From: an uncultured Clostridia bacterium
Lineage (GTDB): Bacteria; Bacillota; Clostridia; Lachnospirales; Anaerotignaceae
NCBI GenBank assembly: GCA_902477755.1
Contig: CABSIK010000001.1
Coordinates: forward strand, 186,001 to 250,000
DNA: 64,000 nucleotides
Direction: 5' to 3'
Shown piece by piece: positions 43,626-51,958 of this stretch. A program made the translations under genes and the position numbers. Under the pieces are notes generated by a model that made no database searches, had not been told where the DNA came from, and saw only the letters and a list, made by a program, of their open reading frames with translations. How positions within the stretch are numbered: position 1 is the first letter of the stretch; each line of letters begins with the position of its first letter.

Positions 43626-44110
43626 AAATATATAAAAAATAAGACTCTAAATTACTTTTATAATGATAAACCTTTCGTAATAAAAAAGAACTTTTGTAGA
43701 ACTGGAAAAATAACCAATGGAACCTTTGGTTATAGAGAAATTTGCTTGTGGAGAAATTTGTATTTATAGTAACTGATAAGCTTTGAATGGAAAGTATCTG
43801 GCAACATGAAACAGAAACAAATGAAGAAAAAAGAACGGAAATGAAAAATGAAATTACCATAGAGAGCTCAATAAATTAATGAGAAGGAATAAATTCGAAT
43901 ATAGCAAAGATTCTTCATGCACATTTTAAAACAACGTGTTTTCTTCGCAAAAGTTACGTTTTGCGAATAATTACAATCTGGCTTAATAATTCCCCTCCTG
44001 TATCATTTACATGCTAATCTCTGTTTTTATGAAAACATTTACTGCTATATAGCTATATAGCAACAGCACATAGATTTTCGTAATCTATGTGCTGTTATTT
44101 TTATTTTATA
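43626..44110 (+). other. Gene-free stretch ending in a plus-strand terminator
   Basis: No coding gene is supported. It contains a 9-bp hairpin (43944-43952 with 43959-43967), an 18-base perfect palindrome GCTATATAGCTATATAGC at about 44044-44061, and a 15-bp perfect stem (44062-44076 with 44082-44096) followed by a T-rich run to 44110. The last is an intrinsic terminator for the plus strand, although the previous plus-strand gene already has one. A small RNA ending here is possible. Confidence 0.5.
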
Positions 44111-44126
44111 ATATTTTATAAATTTA

Positions 44127-47042
44127 TCAAATCAAATTCTGTATGCTTTCAAAAATATTTGCATCTGATTTGATTTTTTCATTGCTGCCAATGGTACAAA
44201 TATTGGATATCTGAGATAAATTTTTCAAAAATTCACTGAATTGTCTAATATCATTTGCAGTTGTTTCCAAAATTTCTGTTCGTTCATTTTGACGCATTTC
44301 CTGCGTTGTACCTGTAAAATACATGGCTGCTGCGTAATCCATTAATTCTGCATTGGTTTTGGGCTGATCAAACCGATTTATAGTTCCCAATAAATACTTT
44401 GTCATCTGACGCTCATCTGCTTCAAAATCAGCGATTTCTGCCCACAAATGATCGTAAATATCATAAGTGTCCTTCAGATTCGGATCACGATAAGAATAGA
44501 AATAGATACTGCCATTTCTCTGGAAATTACAGCCGCAACCGTAGGCGCCGCCTTGTATACGGATATGTGTCCAAAGATACTCTAATGTCAGTATTGTTTT
44601 CAATACCTGCATTTTTCCAGTGTATTTCTGCTGCATATTTGCCAAATCCCATGCTTTTATGTTATATTGCACGCGAGAAGCAATGGAAAAAGCTTCTTTT
44701 CTGGGAATGGCAATAAACGTATTGCCTTCTTCCCTACACTCTCCTGTACTCAGTTCATGAACAAACTGCAAAAATGTCTTTTCAAGAGAAGCATATTCTT
44801 CAGAATCGCACCCAAGAACGGCAGTCACATTTTCTTTGGTAAATACCAGCTCAGCTGTTCTTTTCAGCTGAGCAGCAACAAATGCCGGATTTTCACTGAG
44901 AAGTTTTTCGACTTGGGATAAAAAGTTAAAATATGCAATTCCAGATGTTTCTTCCTTCACTGCTGCACCTGCCGAAACTGCTGCACGACTTCTATAGATC
45001 GCTGCAAGATGAGCCTGATTCTGGAAGAAAGATTCCCCCTTAAGCTTTGCAGTTTGAATAATTTTTTTCAAACTTTGTACAGATGAAAAATTACTGCCAA
45101 AAATAACTTCTTTGACAAAGTCAAATGCATTTTGCAGATCATCAGAAAGCACCTTGAAATTGATGCCGATAAAGGCATGGAAATCCAGCTGATTCAGGCT
45201 ATAAATATCATTAGAGAACGAAAGTCCGCCAAAGATCTGATCAATTTTCTTAGGTAAGTCCGCAAAATTCGTTTTATCTGTGTCCAACTTGCTTAACACT
45301 TCAGCCAACAATCCGGAATAAGGAACCAATTCTGCTGGAAGATGATTTGTCTTAAAATAAATCTGCACATAGTCAATTCCTTTGGCTTGCAGCGGCAGAT
45401 GAATAAAGGAAATCCCTTTTTCATTTTTCTCTGAAAAAATAATTTTTTGTGGTTCTGGAGAAATATCTTCTCTTTGCAGAAGTGGAATTTGTGCCAAAAT
45501 TTCCGGCGTATCTTCTTCATTTTGGAAATCATCAAGAGCCTGTTTATCTTTTTCGAGATGTTCCTTTTCTTCTAATGACATTTCTGCAATGCGTTGGGAA
45601 ATCTTTTGAGAAAAAGCAGCATTGTCCTTTTCCTGTTTTCCTTCTTCAGGTAAAAATAGTATCCAAGTTTTTTCCTGGTTATCCAGAAGGACTTCCTTTA
45701 TAAACTCTTTTAGATAGCCTTTTTTGATATCAGCTTTTAATTCTTCAAATATTTCTATTTGACACAGGCTTTCAAAGGGATCATTTCCATGAAGCCAGCT
45801 TTTCATCATCCGTGTATTATAAACCAGTCCTTTTGGTCTGGAACCATAGTCTTCTTCACGCAGCAGAAATTCCAGCTTTTTAAGGCCACCTCGCAATAAT
45901 TCAGCATCAAAATCTTTAATGGATAATTCTAAAAGTGTTGTTTCAACAATCTGTCGAAATTTTTCAGCATTTTGTTTTTTACCTTTTTTCGCAATGATAC
46001 TGTATACCATTTCATAAGTAGAAGAATCAAAGTATCCTTCTGCTTCTTCACAAATTTCAGCATCACGCAATGCATTTTTTAAAGGTGAGGCGTTCGTTTC
46101 CAACAAAAGATAGCCCACAAGCTGCATTGCCAGAATGCGCTTTGGATCTGTGCATTTTCCAACTTTTACATTATAAGCAAAATATCCTTTCTCCAGATCT
46201 TTTTCATTTTCTTCTGCAGGATAAGTATCATTAATCCATTTCATAGCATTCGGCACTGTGGTTTCAGTGATGACAGGCAGGTCATCAGATACAGTAAATG
46301 CTGACAAATATTCTGAATCTAAATGCTTTAAGCAAGCATCTACGTCCATATCCCCATAAAGATAAAAATAGGCATTAGATGGATGATAATACTTCCTATG
46401 AAAATCTAAGAAAGCTTCATATGTCAAATCTGGAATGGCATCAGGATCACCGCCGGATTCTTTTCCATATGTGGTATTTCCAAACATACTCCGTGCAATA
46501 ACACCTGCAAGTCTGCTTTCAGGATCAGACAATGCCCCTTTCATCTCATTAAAGACAACCCCTGTAATTTCTGGTGTTTTTCCTGCATCCGCATAACGCC
46601 AGCCCTCCTGAAGGAAAATTCCCTTTTTGGAGTAAATATTCGGATAAAATACAGCATCCAAATAAACGTCCATCATATTATGAAAATCCTTTTCATTGCA
46701 GCTTGCAATGGGATACATAGTTTTATCTGCATAGGTCATAGCATTCAAGAAGGTATTTAGTGAACCTTTTGCCAATTCATTGAACGGATCTTTTGCCTGA
46801 TATTTTCTGGAACCACATAATACCGAATGTTCCAGAATATGTGGTGTTCCACAGTCATTATCAGGTGGTGTTTTAAAAGAAACCGAAAATACCTTGTTGT
46901 CATCTTTTGAATCTAAATAACAAAGTCTTGCACCACTTTTTAAATGGGTAAACAGATATCCTGTGGCAGAGATATCTTCCAGTTTTTCGCTTTTTTTTAA
47001 TTGGAAACCATGATAAATCTGGTTAACTTCCAGTGAATTCAT
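44127..47042 (-). CDS. M16C family zinc metalloprotease (presequence-protease-like)
   Basis: 971 residues, the size of single-chain M16C enzymes such as PreP/Cym1. The inverted zinc motif HILEH is at 68-72, with the downstream Glu region about 75 residues later, inside an N-terminal M16 domain. The second half is a catalytically inactive M16 repeat forming the closed chamber. These enzymes degrade short peptides in the cytosol. AGGAGG lies eight bases before the ATG. It is monocistronic and divergent from the rubrerythrin gene. Confidence 0.92.
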   Translation of the reverse strand: MNSLEVNQIYHGFQLKKSEKLEDISATGYLFTHLKSGARLCYLDSKDDNKVFSVSFKTPPDNDCGTPHILEHSVLCGSRKYQAKDPFNELAKGSLNTFLNAMTYADKTMYPIASCNEKDFHNMMDVYLDAVFYPNIYSKKGIFLQEGWRYADAGKTPEITGVVFNEMKGALSDPESRLAGVIARSMFGNTTYGKESGGDPDAIPDLTYEAFLDFHRKYYHPSNAYFYLYGDMDVDACLKHLDSEYLSAFTVSDDLPVITETTVPNAMKWINDTYPAEENEKDLEKGYFAYNVKVGKCTDPKRILAMQLVGYLLLETNASPLKNALRDAEICEEAEGYFDSSTYEMVYSIIAKKGKKQNAEKFRQIVETTLLELSIKDFDAELLRGGLKKLEFLLREEDYGSRPKGLVYNTRMMKSWLHGNDPFESLCQIEIFEELKADIKKGYLKEFIKEVLLDNQEKTWILFLPEEGKQEKDNAAFSQKISQRIAEMSLEEKEHLEKDKQALDDFQNEEDTPEILAQIPLLQREDISPEPQKIIFSEKNEKGISFIHLPLQAKGIDYVQIYFKTNHLPAELVPYSGLLAEVLSKLDTDKTNFADLPKKIDQIFGGLSFSNDIYSLNQLDFHAFIGINFKVLSDDLQNAFDFVKEVIFGSNFSSVQSLKKIIQTAKLKGESFFQNQAHLAAIYRSRAAVSAGAAVKEETSGIAYFNFLSQVEKLLSENPAFVAAQLKRTAELVFTKENVTAVLGCDSEEYASLEKTFLQFVHELSTGECREEGNTFIAIPRKEAFSIASRVQYNIKAWDLANMQQKYTGKMQVLKTILTLEYLWTHIRIQGGAYGCGCNFQRNGSIYFYSYRDPNLKDTYDIYDHLWAEIADFEADERQMTKYLLGTINRFDQPKTNAELMDYAAAMYFTGTTQEMRQNERTEILETTANDIRQFSEFLKNLSQISNICTIGSNEKIKSDANIFESIQNLI

Positions 47043-47123
47043 ATGAAATCCCTCCTTTTGCTTTTTTAGTGTATCATAGAAACAGGTTTTTTTGCAAATT
47101 TTCGTGTTTTTTTATAAAATGGA

Positions 47124-47160
47124 TTGACAAATCTAGTTTTCTAATTTATAATAATTATCA
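47124..47160 (+). promoter_or_regulatory. Consensus promoter of reverse rubrerythrin overlapped by a PerR-like box
   Basis: TTGACA (47124-47129), 17 bases, TATAAT (47147-47152). TTATAATAATTATCA at 47146-47160 matches the PerR consensus TTATAATNATTATAA at all but one position and covers the -10, so peroxide-sensitive repression is likely. Confidence 0.8.
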
Positions 47161-47218
47161 AGTAACAATAGTTTACTTCGATTTCACATATATATATTTT
47201 TTAAGGAGGAAAATGATT

Positions 47219-47764
47219 ATGAAAAAATTTGTTTGTTCCGTATGTGGTTATGTACATGTTGGTGACGCTGCTCCTGCAGAATGTCCTGTTTGTCATGTTG
47301 GCGCTGATAAGTTCGTTGAACAGAAAGACGGCGAAATGGAATGGGCTGCTGAACACGTTGTAGGTGTTGCTCAGGGTTCCAGCGAAGACATCATGGCAGA
47401 TCTGAGAGCTAACTTTGAAGGCGAATGTACAGAAGTTGGTATGTATCTGGCTATGGCAAGAGTTGCTCATAGAGAAGGCTACCCTGAAGTTGGTCTGTAC
47501 TACGAAAAAGCTGCTTGGGAAGAAGCTGAACATGCTGCTAAATTTGCAGAACTGCTGGGTGAAGTTGTAACTGACTCCACAAAGAAAAACCTGGAACTGC
47601 GTATTGATGCTGAAAACGGTGCTTGTGCTGGTAAATTCGATCTGGCTAAACGCGCTAAAATGGCTAACCTGGATGCTATCCACGATACAGTACACGAAAT
47701 GGGTCGTGACGAAGCAAGACACGGTAAAGCATTCCTGGGTCTGTACAACAGATACTTCAAATAA
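47219..47764 (+). CDS. Reverse rubrerythrin (peroxide reductase)
   Basis: 181 residues. The rubredoxin-like [Fe(SCys)4] domain comes first (CSVCGYVHVGDAAPAECPVC, residues 6-25). The four-helix diiron domain follows, with Glu/His ligands in GECTEVGMYLAMARVAHREGY, WEEAEHAAKF and HEMGRDEARHGK. This domain order defines the clostridial reverse rubrerythrin, which reduces hydrogen peroxide and oxygen with NADH-derived electrons. The start is the second ATG (47219), nine bases after AAGGAGG. Very biased codon use indicates high expression. Confidence 0.93.
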   Translation: MKKFVCSVCGYVHVGDAAPAECPVCHVGADKFVEQKDGEMEWAAEHVVGVAQGSSEDIMADLRANFEGECTEVGMYLAMARVAHREGYPEVGLYYEKAAWEEAEHAAKFAELLGEVVTDSTKKNLELRIDAENGACAGKFDLAKRAKMANLDAIHDTVHEMGRDEARHGKAFLGLYNRYFK

Positions 47765-47779
47765 GAATCATGATTTTTT

Positions 47780-47811
47780 AGGATGGGATGAAATATTCCC
47801 ATCCTTTTTTA
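47780..47811 (+). terminator. Terminator of reverse rubrerythrin
   Basis: A 9-bp perfect stem (47780-47788 with 47797-47805) followed by T-rich sequence. Confidence 0.88.
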
Positions 47812-47858
47812 TTTATAAATCTCTCCCCCACTTTTCTAATCATATAAGATCATATATA

Positions 47859-47887
47859 TTGACAATTATCAATCTGTTGATTATACT
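47859..47887 (+). promoter_or_regulatory. Promoter of the arsR operon with internal ArsR-type operator
   Basis: TTGACA (47859-47864), 17 bases, TATACT (47882-47887). The inverted repeat ATCAA-N4-TTGAT (47868-47881) fills the spacer, where a bound ArsR protein would block polymerase. Confidence 0.8.
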
Positions 47888-47919
47888 TATATAGACAAAT
47901 ATAAATATGAGGTGAGTAT

Positions 47920-48231
47920 ATGAACGGAAAGCCCTATGATCTGTCAAAAATTTTTAAGGCACTTGGTGATGAAAACAGGCTGCATATTTTAGACCTGCTG
48001 GAAGGTGCTGAGCGTTGTGCTTGTATGCTATTAGATGAAATGCACATCTCACAACCTACTCTCTCCCATCATATGAAAATCCTTTGTGATGCCAACCTAA
48101 TCGTTGGGAGAAAAGAAGGCAAGTGGATGCACTATCGTCTTAATACAGAACAATTCCAGCAATTGGCAGATTTTTTTCAGAAAACAGCAGAAACAAATAA
48201 AACAGAATTCTTTTTCATTGAGGAAAAATAA
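47920..48231 (+). CDS. ArsR/SmtB family metal(loid)-responsive repressor
   Basis: 103 residues. A winged helix covers the protein (KALGDENRLHILDLLEG, then SQPTLSHHMKILCDANLI). ERCACMLL (Cys33, Cys35) matches the ArsR arsenic-sensing ELCVCDL motif in the first DNA-binding helix. It probably releases the operator at 47868-47881 when it binds arsenite, antimonite or a similar ligand. GAGGTGA precedes the ATG. It leads an operon with a permease, a thioredoxin-fold protein and a Cys-rich protein. Confidence 0.92.
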   Translation: MNGKPYDLSKIFKALGDENRLHILDLLEGAERCACMLLDEMHISQPTLSHHMKILCDANLIVGRKEGKWMHYRLNTEQFQQLADFFQKTAETNKTEFFFIEEK

Positions 48232-48305
48232 TTCGCTCCTCAAAAAATGTTTTATACAACAAATTGATAATTTTAAATATATAAATGTATAGGGGGGTTA
48301 TTGTT

Positions 48306-49304
48306 TTGGAAATTTGGAATTTCATCCAAAACCAGATTTTGGGAATGAAGTGGCTGAATGTTATCGTAGGCAATCTGCTTTCAAAATTTGGATTGGATTT
48401 AAATAGCAGACTTGGCGGAAGCCTTCAATTTTTCTTTTATGATGTAATCAAAATCTTTATTTTGCTTTCTGTGCTGATCTTTGGAATTTCTTATATTCAA
48501 AGTTATTTTCCGCCAGAACGCACGAAGCAGATTTTAACGAAATTTCGGGGATTATCTGCAAATATCTTTGCTGCACTTCTTGGCACTGTTACTCCCTTTT
48601 GTTCCTGTTCCTCTATTCCGCTGTTTATCGGATTCACCAGCGCAGGATTGCCAGTAGGGATTACATTTTCCTTTTTGATTTCTTCACCTCTGGTGGATCT
48701 TGGTTCCCTCATTTTGATTACTAGCATTTTTGGTTTTGACATTGCTGTGGCCTATGTTATCGTAGGTCTTGTACTGGCAGTGCTTGGAGGTCTGCTAATC
48801 GAGCGATTGGGGATGGAAGCTTATGTGGAAGATTTTATCCGTTCTGCCCCTGCCATTGATTTGGAATCTGATTCATTGACGCAGAACGAAAGAGTACAAT
48901 ATGCGAAAGAACAGCTTGCATCAACCATAAAGAAAGTTGCTCCATATATTTTCTTGGGTGTTGGTATCGGTGCAGCCATCCATAATTTTATTCCTGCAGG
49001 TTATGTAGAAGCTCTTTTGGGCGGTAGCCACTGGTATTCTGTTCCACTTGCTTCTTTAGTAGGTGTACCTATGTATGCTGATATATTTGGCGCTATCCCC
49101 GTTGCTGAAAGCTTATTTGCAAAGGGTGCTGGTCTTGGTACAGTGCTGTCCTTCATGATGGCAGTTACTGCACTCTCCCTCCCCTCTTTGATTATGCTTA
49201 GAAAAGCGGTAAAACCCAAATTACTGGTTACTTTTACAGTGATAGTCACCATTGGTATTATTTTCATAGGTTATTTATTCAACATATTTTCTTTTATGTT
49301 TTAA
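48306..49304 (+). CDS. Permease of the DUF318/ArsP-YraQ family
   Basis: 332 residues with about eight to nine membrane helices. TPFCSCSSIPLFIGFTSAGLPVG carries the CSCSS motif of this family, some members of which (ArsP) export trivalent organoarsenicals. A cytoplasmic loop near 170-205 separates two halves. The second half has GVPMYADIFGAIPVAESL. The start is probably TTG 48306, eight bases behind an AGGGGGG site. ATG 48285 overlaps that site. Being behind an ArsR gene supports metalloid or thiol-compound export. Confidence 0.85.
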   Translation: MEIWNFIQNQILGMKWLNVIVGNLLSKFGLDLNSRLGGSLQFFFYDVIKIFILLSVLIFGISYIQSYFPPERTKQILTKFRGLSANIFAALLGTVTPFCSCSSIPLFIGFTSAGLPVGITFSFLISSPLVDLGSLILITSIFGFDIAVAYVIVGLVLAVLGGLLIERLGMEAYVEDFIRSAPAIDLESDSLTQNERVQYAKEQLASTIKKVAPYIFLGVGIGAAIHNFIPAGYVEALLGGSHWYSVPLASLVGVPMYADIFGAIPVAESLFAKGAGLGTVLSFMMAVTALSLPSLIMLRKAVKPKLLVTFTVIVTIGIIFIGYLFNIFSFMF

Positions 49305-49325
49305 ATTTAGAAAGGAGTTTTTTAA

Positions 49326-49613
49326 ATGGGATTATTTGGTAAGAAAAAAACAGAGAAAGCTGAAGTATCTTCTATGGTAAAGATTCTCGGCAGTGGCTGC
49401 ACAAAGTGCAATACACTGGAAAACAATACTGTAGAGGCACTAAAAATGTTGGGAAAAGAAATGCCCGTTGAACATGTTACAGACTTCAGCAAAATCGCAG
49501 CCTATGGTGTTATGACTACCCCTGCATTGGTGTATGACCAAAAGGTACTTATCGCTGGCAGAGTTGCAAAAGCTGATGAAATTGCTGCATTACTAAAGGA
49601 GGTTATGGCATGA
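49326..49613 (+). CDS. Small thioredoxin-fold redox protein
   Basis: 95 residues. After a lysine-rich N-terminus, VKILGSGCTKCNTLE holds a CxxC redox centre (Cys25, Cys28). TTPALVYDQKVLIAGRV carries the cis-Pro of a thioredoxin fold. It matches the family of small redox-active disulfide proteins usually found next to DUF318 permeases. It may reduce the permease cysteines or the substrate. AAGGAG precedes the ATG. Confidence 0.88.
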   Translation: MGLFGKKKTEKAEVSSMVKILGSGCTKCNTLENNTVEALKMLGKEMPVEHVTDFSKIAAYGVMTTPALVYDQKVLIAGRVAKADEIAALLKEVMA

Positions 49614-49801
49614 GTTGTCCGAATGTTGCTGAATGCGCTTGTCCCAAAACAACCTGTCCCAATCACGGCAAATGCTGCGACTGTGTAAAAAAACACAGAG
49701 ATACAGATAGTCTGCCATTTTGTCTTTTCCCAGATAATGGCGGAGATAAAAGCAATTACAACCATTATGTTGTATTAAAAAAACGCTTTGAAGAAAAATA
49801 A
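49610..49801 (+). CDS. Small Cys-rich protein (DUF6485-like)
   Basis: 63 residues, with nine Cys and His in CACPKTTCPNHGKCCDCVKKH, a compact metal-binding knuckle. The pattern resembles the small DUF6485 proteins of Clostridia. The ATG overlaps the stop of the thioredoxin gene by four bases, and AAAGGAGG lies upstream, so it is a real, coupled gene. The function is unknown; metal(loid) binding is a reasonable guess from context. Confidence 0.78.
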   Translation: MSCPNVAECACPKTTCPNHGKCCDCVKKHRDTDSLPFCLFPDNGGDKSNYNHYVVLKKRFEEK

Positions 49802-49828
49802 AATCAGTAAACCACTGTCCAAAGCAAT

Positions 49829-49985
49829 TTCCTCTTAAGAAAACATTGATTTTCTTTTTCTTTGATTTCTTAAGAGGAAGTGCGACGGCTTTCTTCAGAA
49901 GAAAACATATCAAATAAAATCTCAATATGATAAGAAAGCTGGAATCCTTTGTCGTAATAAGGATTTCGGCTTTCTTTGTTTTCTT
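49829..49985 (+). terminator. Two hairpins downstream of the arsR operon
   Basis: A 14-bp perfect stem (49829-49842 with 49866-49879) with a long pyrimidine-rich loop is followed by a two-part hairpin (49932-49949 with 49959-49976) ending in TGTTTTCTT. The second looks like an intrinsic terminator. The first has no T-run. Nothing else is visible up to 50030. Confidence 0.65.
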
Positions 49986-50028
49986 ATGAAGATGCCCCTA
50001 ATGGCAGTGGTTTTTATATTACTAAGAT

Positions 50029-50063
50029 ATAAAAAAGAACCGAAGGAATATTCCTTCGGTTCT
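50029..50063 (-). terminator. Terminator of gap
   Basis: A 28-base perfect palindrome (50036-50063), followed on the minus strand by a run of T (50029-50035). Confidence 0.9.
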
Positions 50064-50088
50064 ATCAATCTCATTTTTAATTGAGAAA

Positions 50089-51096
50089 TTATTCGTTATC
50101 TACTTTGTACATGTGTTTGATCAGATCCAGAGCTTTGTTGCTGTAGCCCCATTCGTTGTCGTACCATGCAACCAGTTTTACAAAGTTGTCGTTCAGCGCA
50201 ATACCAGCTTTTGCGTCGAAGATAGATGTGTGTGCATCAGACAGGAAGTCAGAAGATACAACATCTTCGTCTGTGTATTCCATGATACCTTTCATTTCGT
50301 TTTCGCAAGCATGTTTGATAGCTGCTTTGATTTCTTCGTATGTTGCAGGTTTTTCCAGACGGCATGTCAGGTCAACAACAGAAACGTCGATTGTAGGTAC
50401 GCGGAAAGACATACCTGTCAGTTTGCCGTTCAGGTGAGGGATAACTTTACCTACAGCTTTAGCAGCACCTGTGCTGGAAGGGATGATGTTTGCAGAAGCA
50501 GCACGACCGCCTCTCCAGTCCTTTTTAGAAGGACCATCAACTGTTTTCTGTGTAGCTGTTGTGGAATGAACTGTTGTCATCAGACCTTCTACTACACCGA
50601 AGTTATCATCGATAACTTTTGTCAGAGGTGCCAGGCAGTTTGTTGTGCAGGATGCATTGGAAACGATTGTCATATCTTTTGTATATGTTTCGTTGTTTAC
50701 ACCCATAACAAACATGGGAGCATCTGCGGAAGGAGCGGAAATGATAACTTTTTTCGCGCCGCCGTTAAAGTGAGCAGAAGCTTTGTCCATTGTTGTGAAC
50801 AGACCTGTAGATTCCAGTACATATTCTGCACCAGCTTCTTTCCAGGGAATATCTTTAGGATCCATGCAGTTGAATACTGTCACTTCGTGACCTTCAACAA
50901 CCAGTTTGCCGTCTTTTGCTTCCATTTTGCCGTTGAAACGACCGTGAGCGGAATCGTATTTCAGCATGTACATCATGTAATCCAGATCGATGAAAGGATC
51001 GTTAACTGCAACAACCTCTACATCGCCTCTTTCGATTGCAGCACGAAATACCAGACGACCAATACGACCAAATCCGTTAATACCAACTTTTAACAT
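50089..51096 (-). CDS. gap: Glyceraldehyde-3-phosphate dehydrogenase
   Basis: 335 residues. The NAD-binding start INGFGRIGRLVFR, the active-site segment SNASCTTNC with nucleophile Cys150, and CRLEKPATYEEI plus WYDNEWGYSNK near the C-terminus are all intact. It oxidises glyceraldehyde-3-phosphate in glycolysis. GAGGAGG lies before the ATG. Its codon use is extremely biased, in keeping with a highly expressed glycolytic gene. It is monocistronic. Confidence 0.98.
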   Translation of the reverse strand: MLKVGINGFGRIGRLVFRAAIERGDVEVVAVNDPFIDLDYMMYMLKYDSAHGRFNGKMEAKDGKLVVEGHEVTVFNCMDPKDIPWKEAGAEYVLESTGLFTTMDKASAHFNGGAKKVIISAPSADAPMFVMGVNNETYTKDMTIVSNASCTTNCLAPLTKVIDDNFGVVEGLMTTVHSTTATQKTVDGPSKKDWRGGRAASANIIPSSTGAAKAVGKVIPHLNGKLTGMSFRVPTIDVSVVDLTCRLEKPATYEEIKAAIKHACENEMKGIMEYTDEDVVSSDFLSDAHTSIFDAKAGIALNDNFVKLVAWYDNEWGYSNKALDLIKHMYKVDNE

Positions 51097-51169
51097 GTTA
51101 AATTCCTCCTCTTTTTCATTAATGATGTGATTGCGAATTTATCTCGGCAGTGCAATCACTCACTCCCAT

Positions 51170-51197
51170 AGTATACCACAAAATTCCGTTTCTACAA
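51170..51197 (-). promoter_or_regulatory. Promoter of gap
   Basis: Minus strand TTGTAG (51192-51197), 16 bases, TATACT (51170-51175), with TGG directly before the -10 as an extended element. The 5' leader has a GATTGC/GCAATC hairpin. Confidence 0.65.
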
Positions 51198-51312
51198 AGA
51201 AAATCTTTGCATTTTTTTGGAATTTTTTGCGTATTTTTTCTTGAATCTGCCTGTTTTCTCAGATTTTACCCCAATATTGTATGCATTATACATTTTTCAG
51301 AGAAAAAACAGA

Positions 51313-51414
51313 TTAATATTCTTCATTTGTAAACATATCAATGATAGATAATGTCAGCAAACCTGCTGCAACCGCCATAGAAACTGCACTCAAAACCAAT
51401 TTTGCTACCTTCAT
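51313..51414 (-). CDS. 33-residue single-pass membrane peptide
   Basis: The peptide starts MKVAKLVLSAVSMAVAAG and ends in a charged tail DMFTNEEY, so one membrane helix is expected. AAGGAAGG lies seven bases before the ATG, which is the main evidence that it is translated. No family was recognised. It stands alone between gap and a divergent zinc-ribbon gene. Confidence 0.5.
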   Translation of the reverse strand: MKVAKLVLSAVSMAVAAGLLTLSIIDMFTNEEY

Positions 51415-51538
51415 ATACATTCCTTCCTTTCTAAAAAATCCATTGCAATTTATCTGGAAATATTTTATCATGGATAGCAAGCGAAGTAAAATAGAATCCA
51501 CAGAAAATAAGGATTTTCTTTTCAAATGAGGTGTATTT

Positions 51539-51910
51539 ATGATTTTTATTGGTGGAATTAACACTGCACAAAAAGCCCTTGATTTTTTGCAAACGGTTAT
51601 CTGCAAAAAATGCGGACGTTATGGCAGTATCTCTGTATTTATGACTTATACTTGTTTTACATTTTTCTTTATTCCAATATTTAAATGGAATCGGCAATAT
51701 TACGCAGTTTCTAACTGCTGCAATACTGTATTTTCCATTCCAAAAGAAAAAGGAGAAGCCATAGCCAGAGGCGAATCCGTTACTTTGGAGGACGATGATT
51801 TGACCATTCTGGGAACTGATCCTTATCATGAACAACATTGTCCCGAATGTGGATACTTACTGTCAGATGATTTTACTTTTTGTCCCAAATGTGGTCGTAA
51901 AATTGATTAA
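51539..51910 (+). CDS. Zinc-ribbon protein
   Basis: 123 residues. ICKKCGR near residue 21 and a C-terminal CPECGYLLSDDFTFCPKCGRK supply two or more CxxC pairs for zinc. The middle (FMTYTCFTFFFIPIFKWNRQYYAV) matches the zinc_ribbon_15 type, in which a short hydrophobic stretch separates the knuckles. GAGGTG precedes the ATG. No function is known. Confidence 0.7.
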   Translation: MIFIGGINTAQKALDFLQTVICKKCGRYGSISVFMTYTCFTFFFIPIFKWNRQYYAVSNCCNTVFSIPKEKGEAIARGESVTLEDDDLTILGTDPYHEQHCPECGYLLSDDFTFCPKCGRKID

Positions 51911-51914
51911 GAAG

Positions 51915-51953
51915 AAAAAGGATTTTCACCTTTCGGGGTGTAAAATCCTTTTT
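51915..51953. terminator. Bidirectional terminator, zinc-ribbon gene and sigF
   Basis: AAAAAGGATTTT (51915-51926) pairs with AAAATCCTTTTT (51942-51953), with an inner CACC/GGTG and a six-base loop. Both sides have the required runs. Confidence 0.88.
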
Positions 51954-51958
51954 TGTTG

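Noticed and set aside
43597..43860. 87-codon minus-strand open frame
   Set aside because: AT-rich, Phe/Ser-rich composition, no ribosome site, and it covers the 24-bp repeat.
50113..51093. Long plus-strand open frame opposite gap
   Set aside because: Cys/Phe-rich translation caused by the extreme codon bias of gap on the other strand; no ribosome site.
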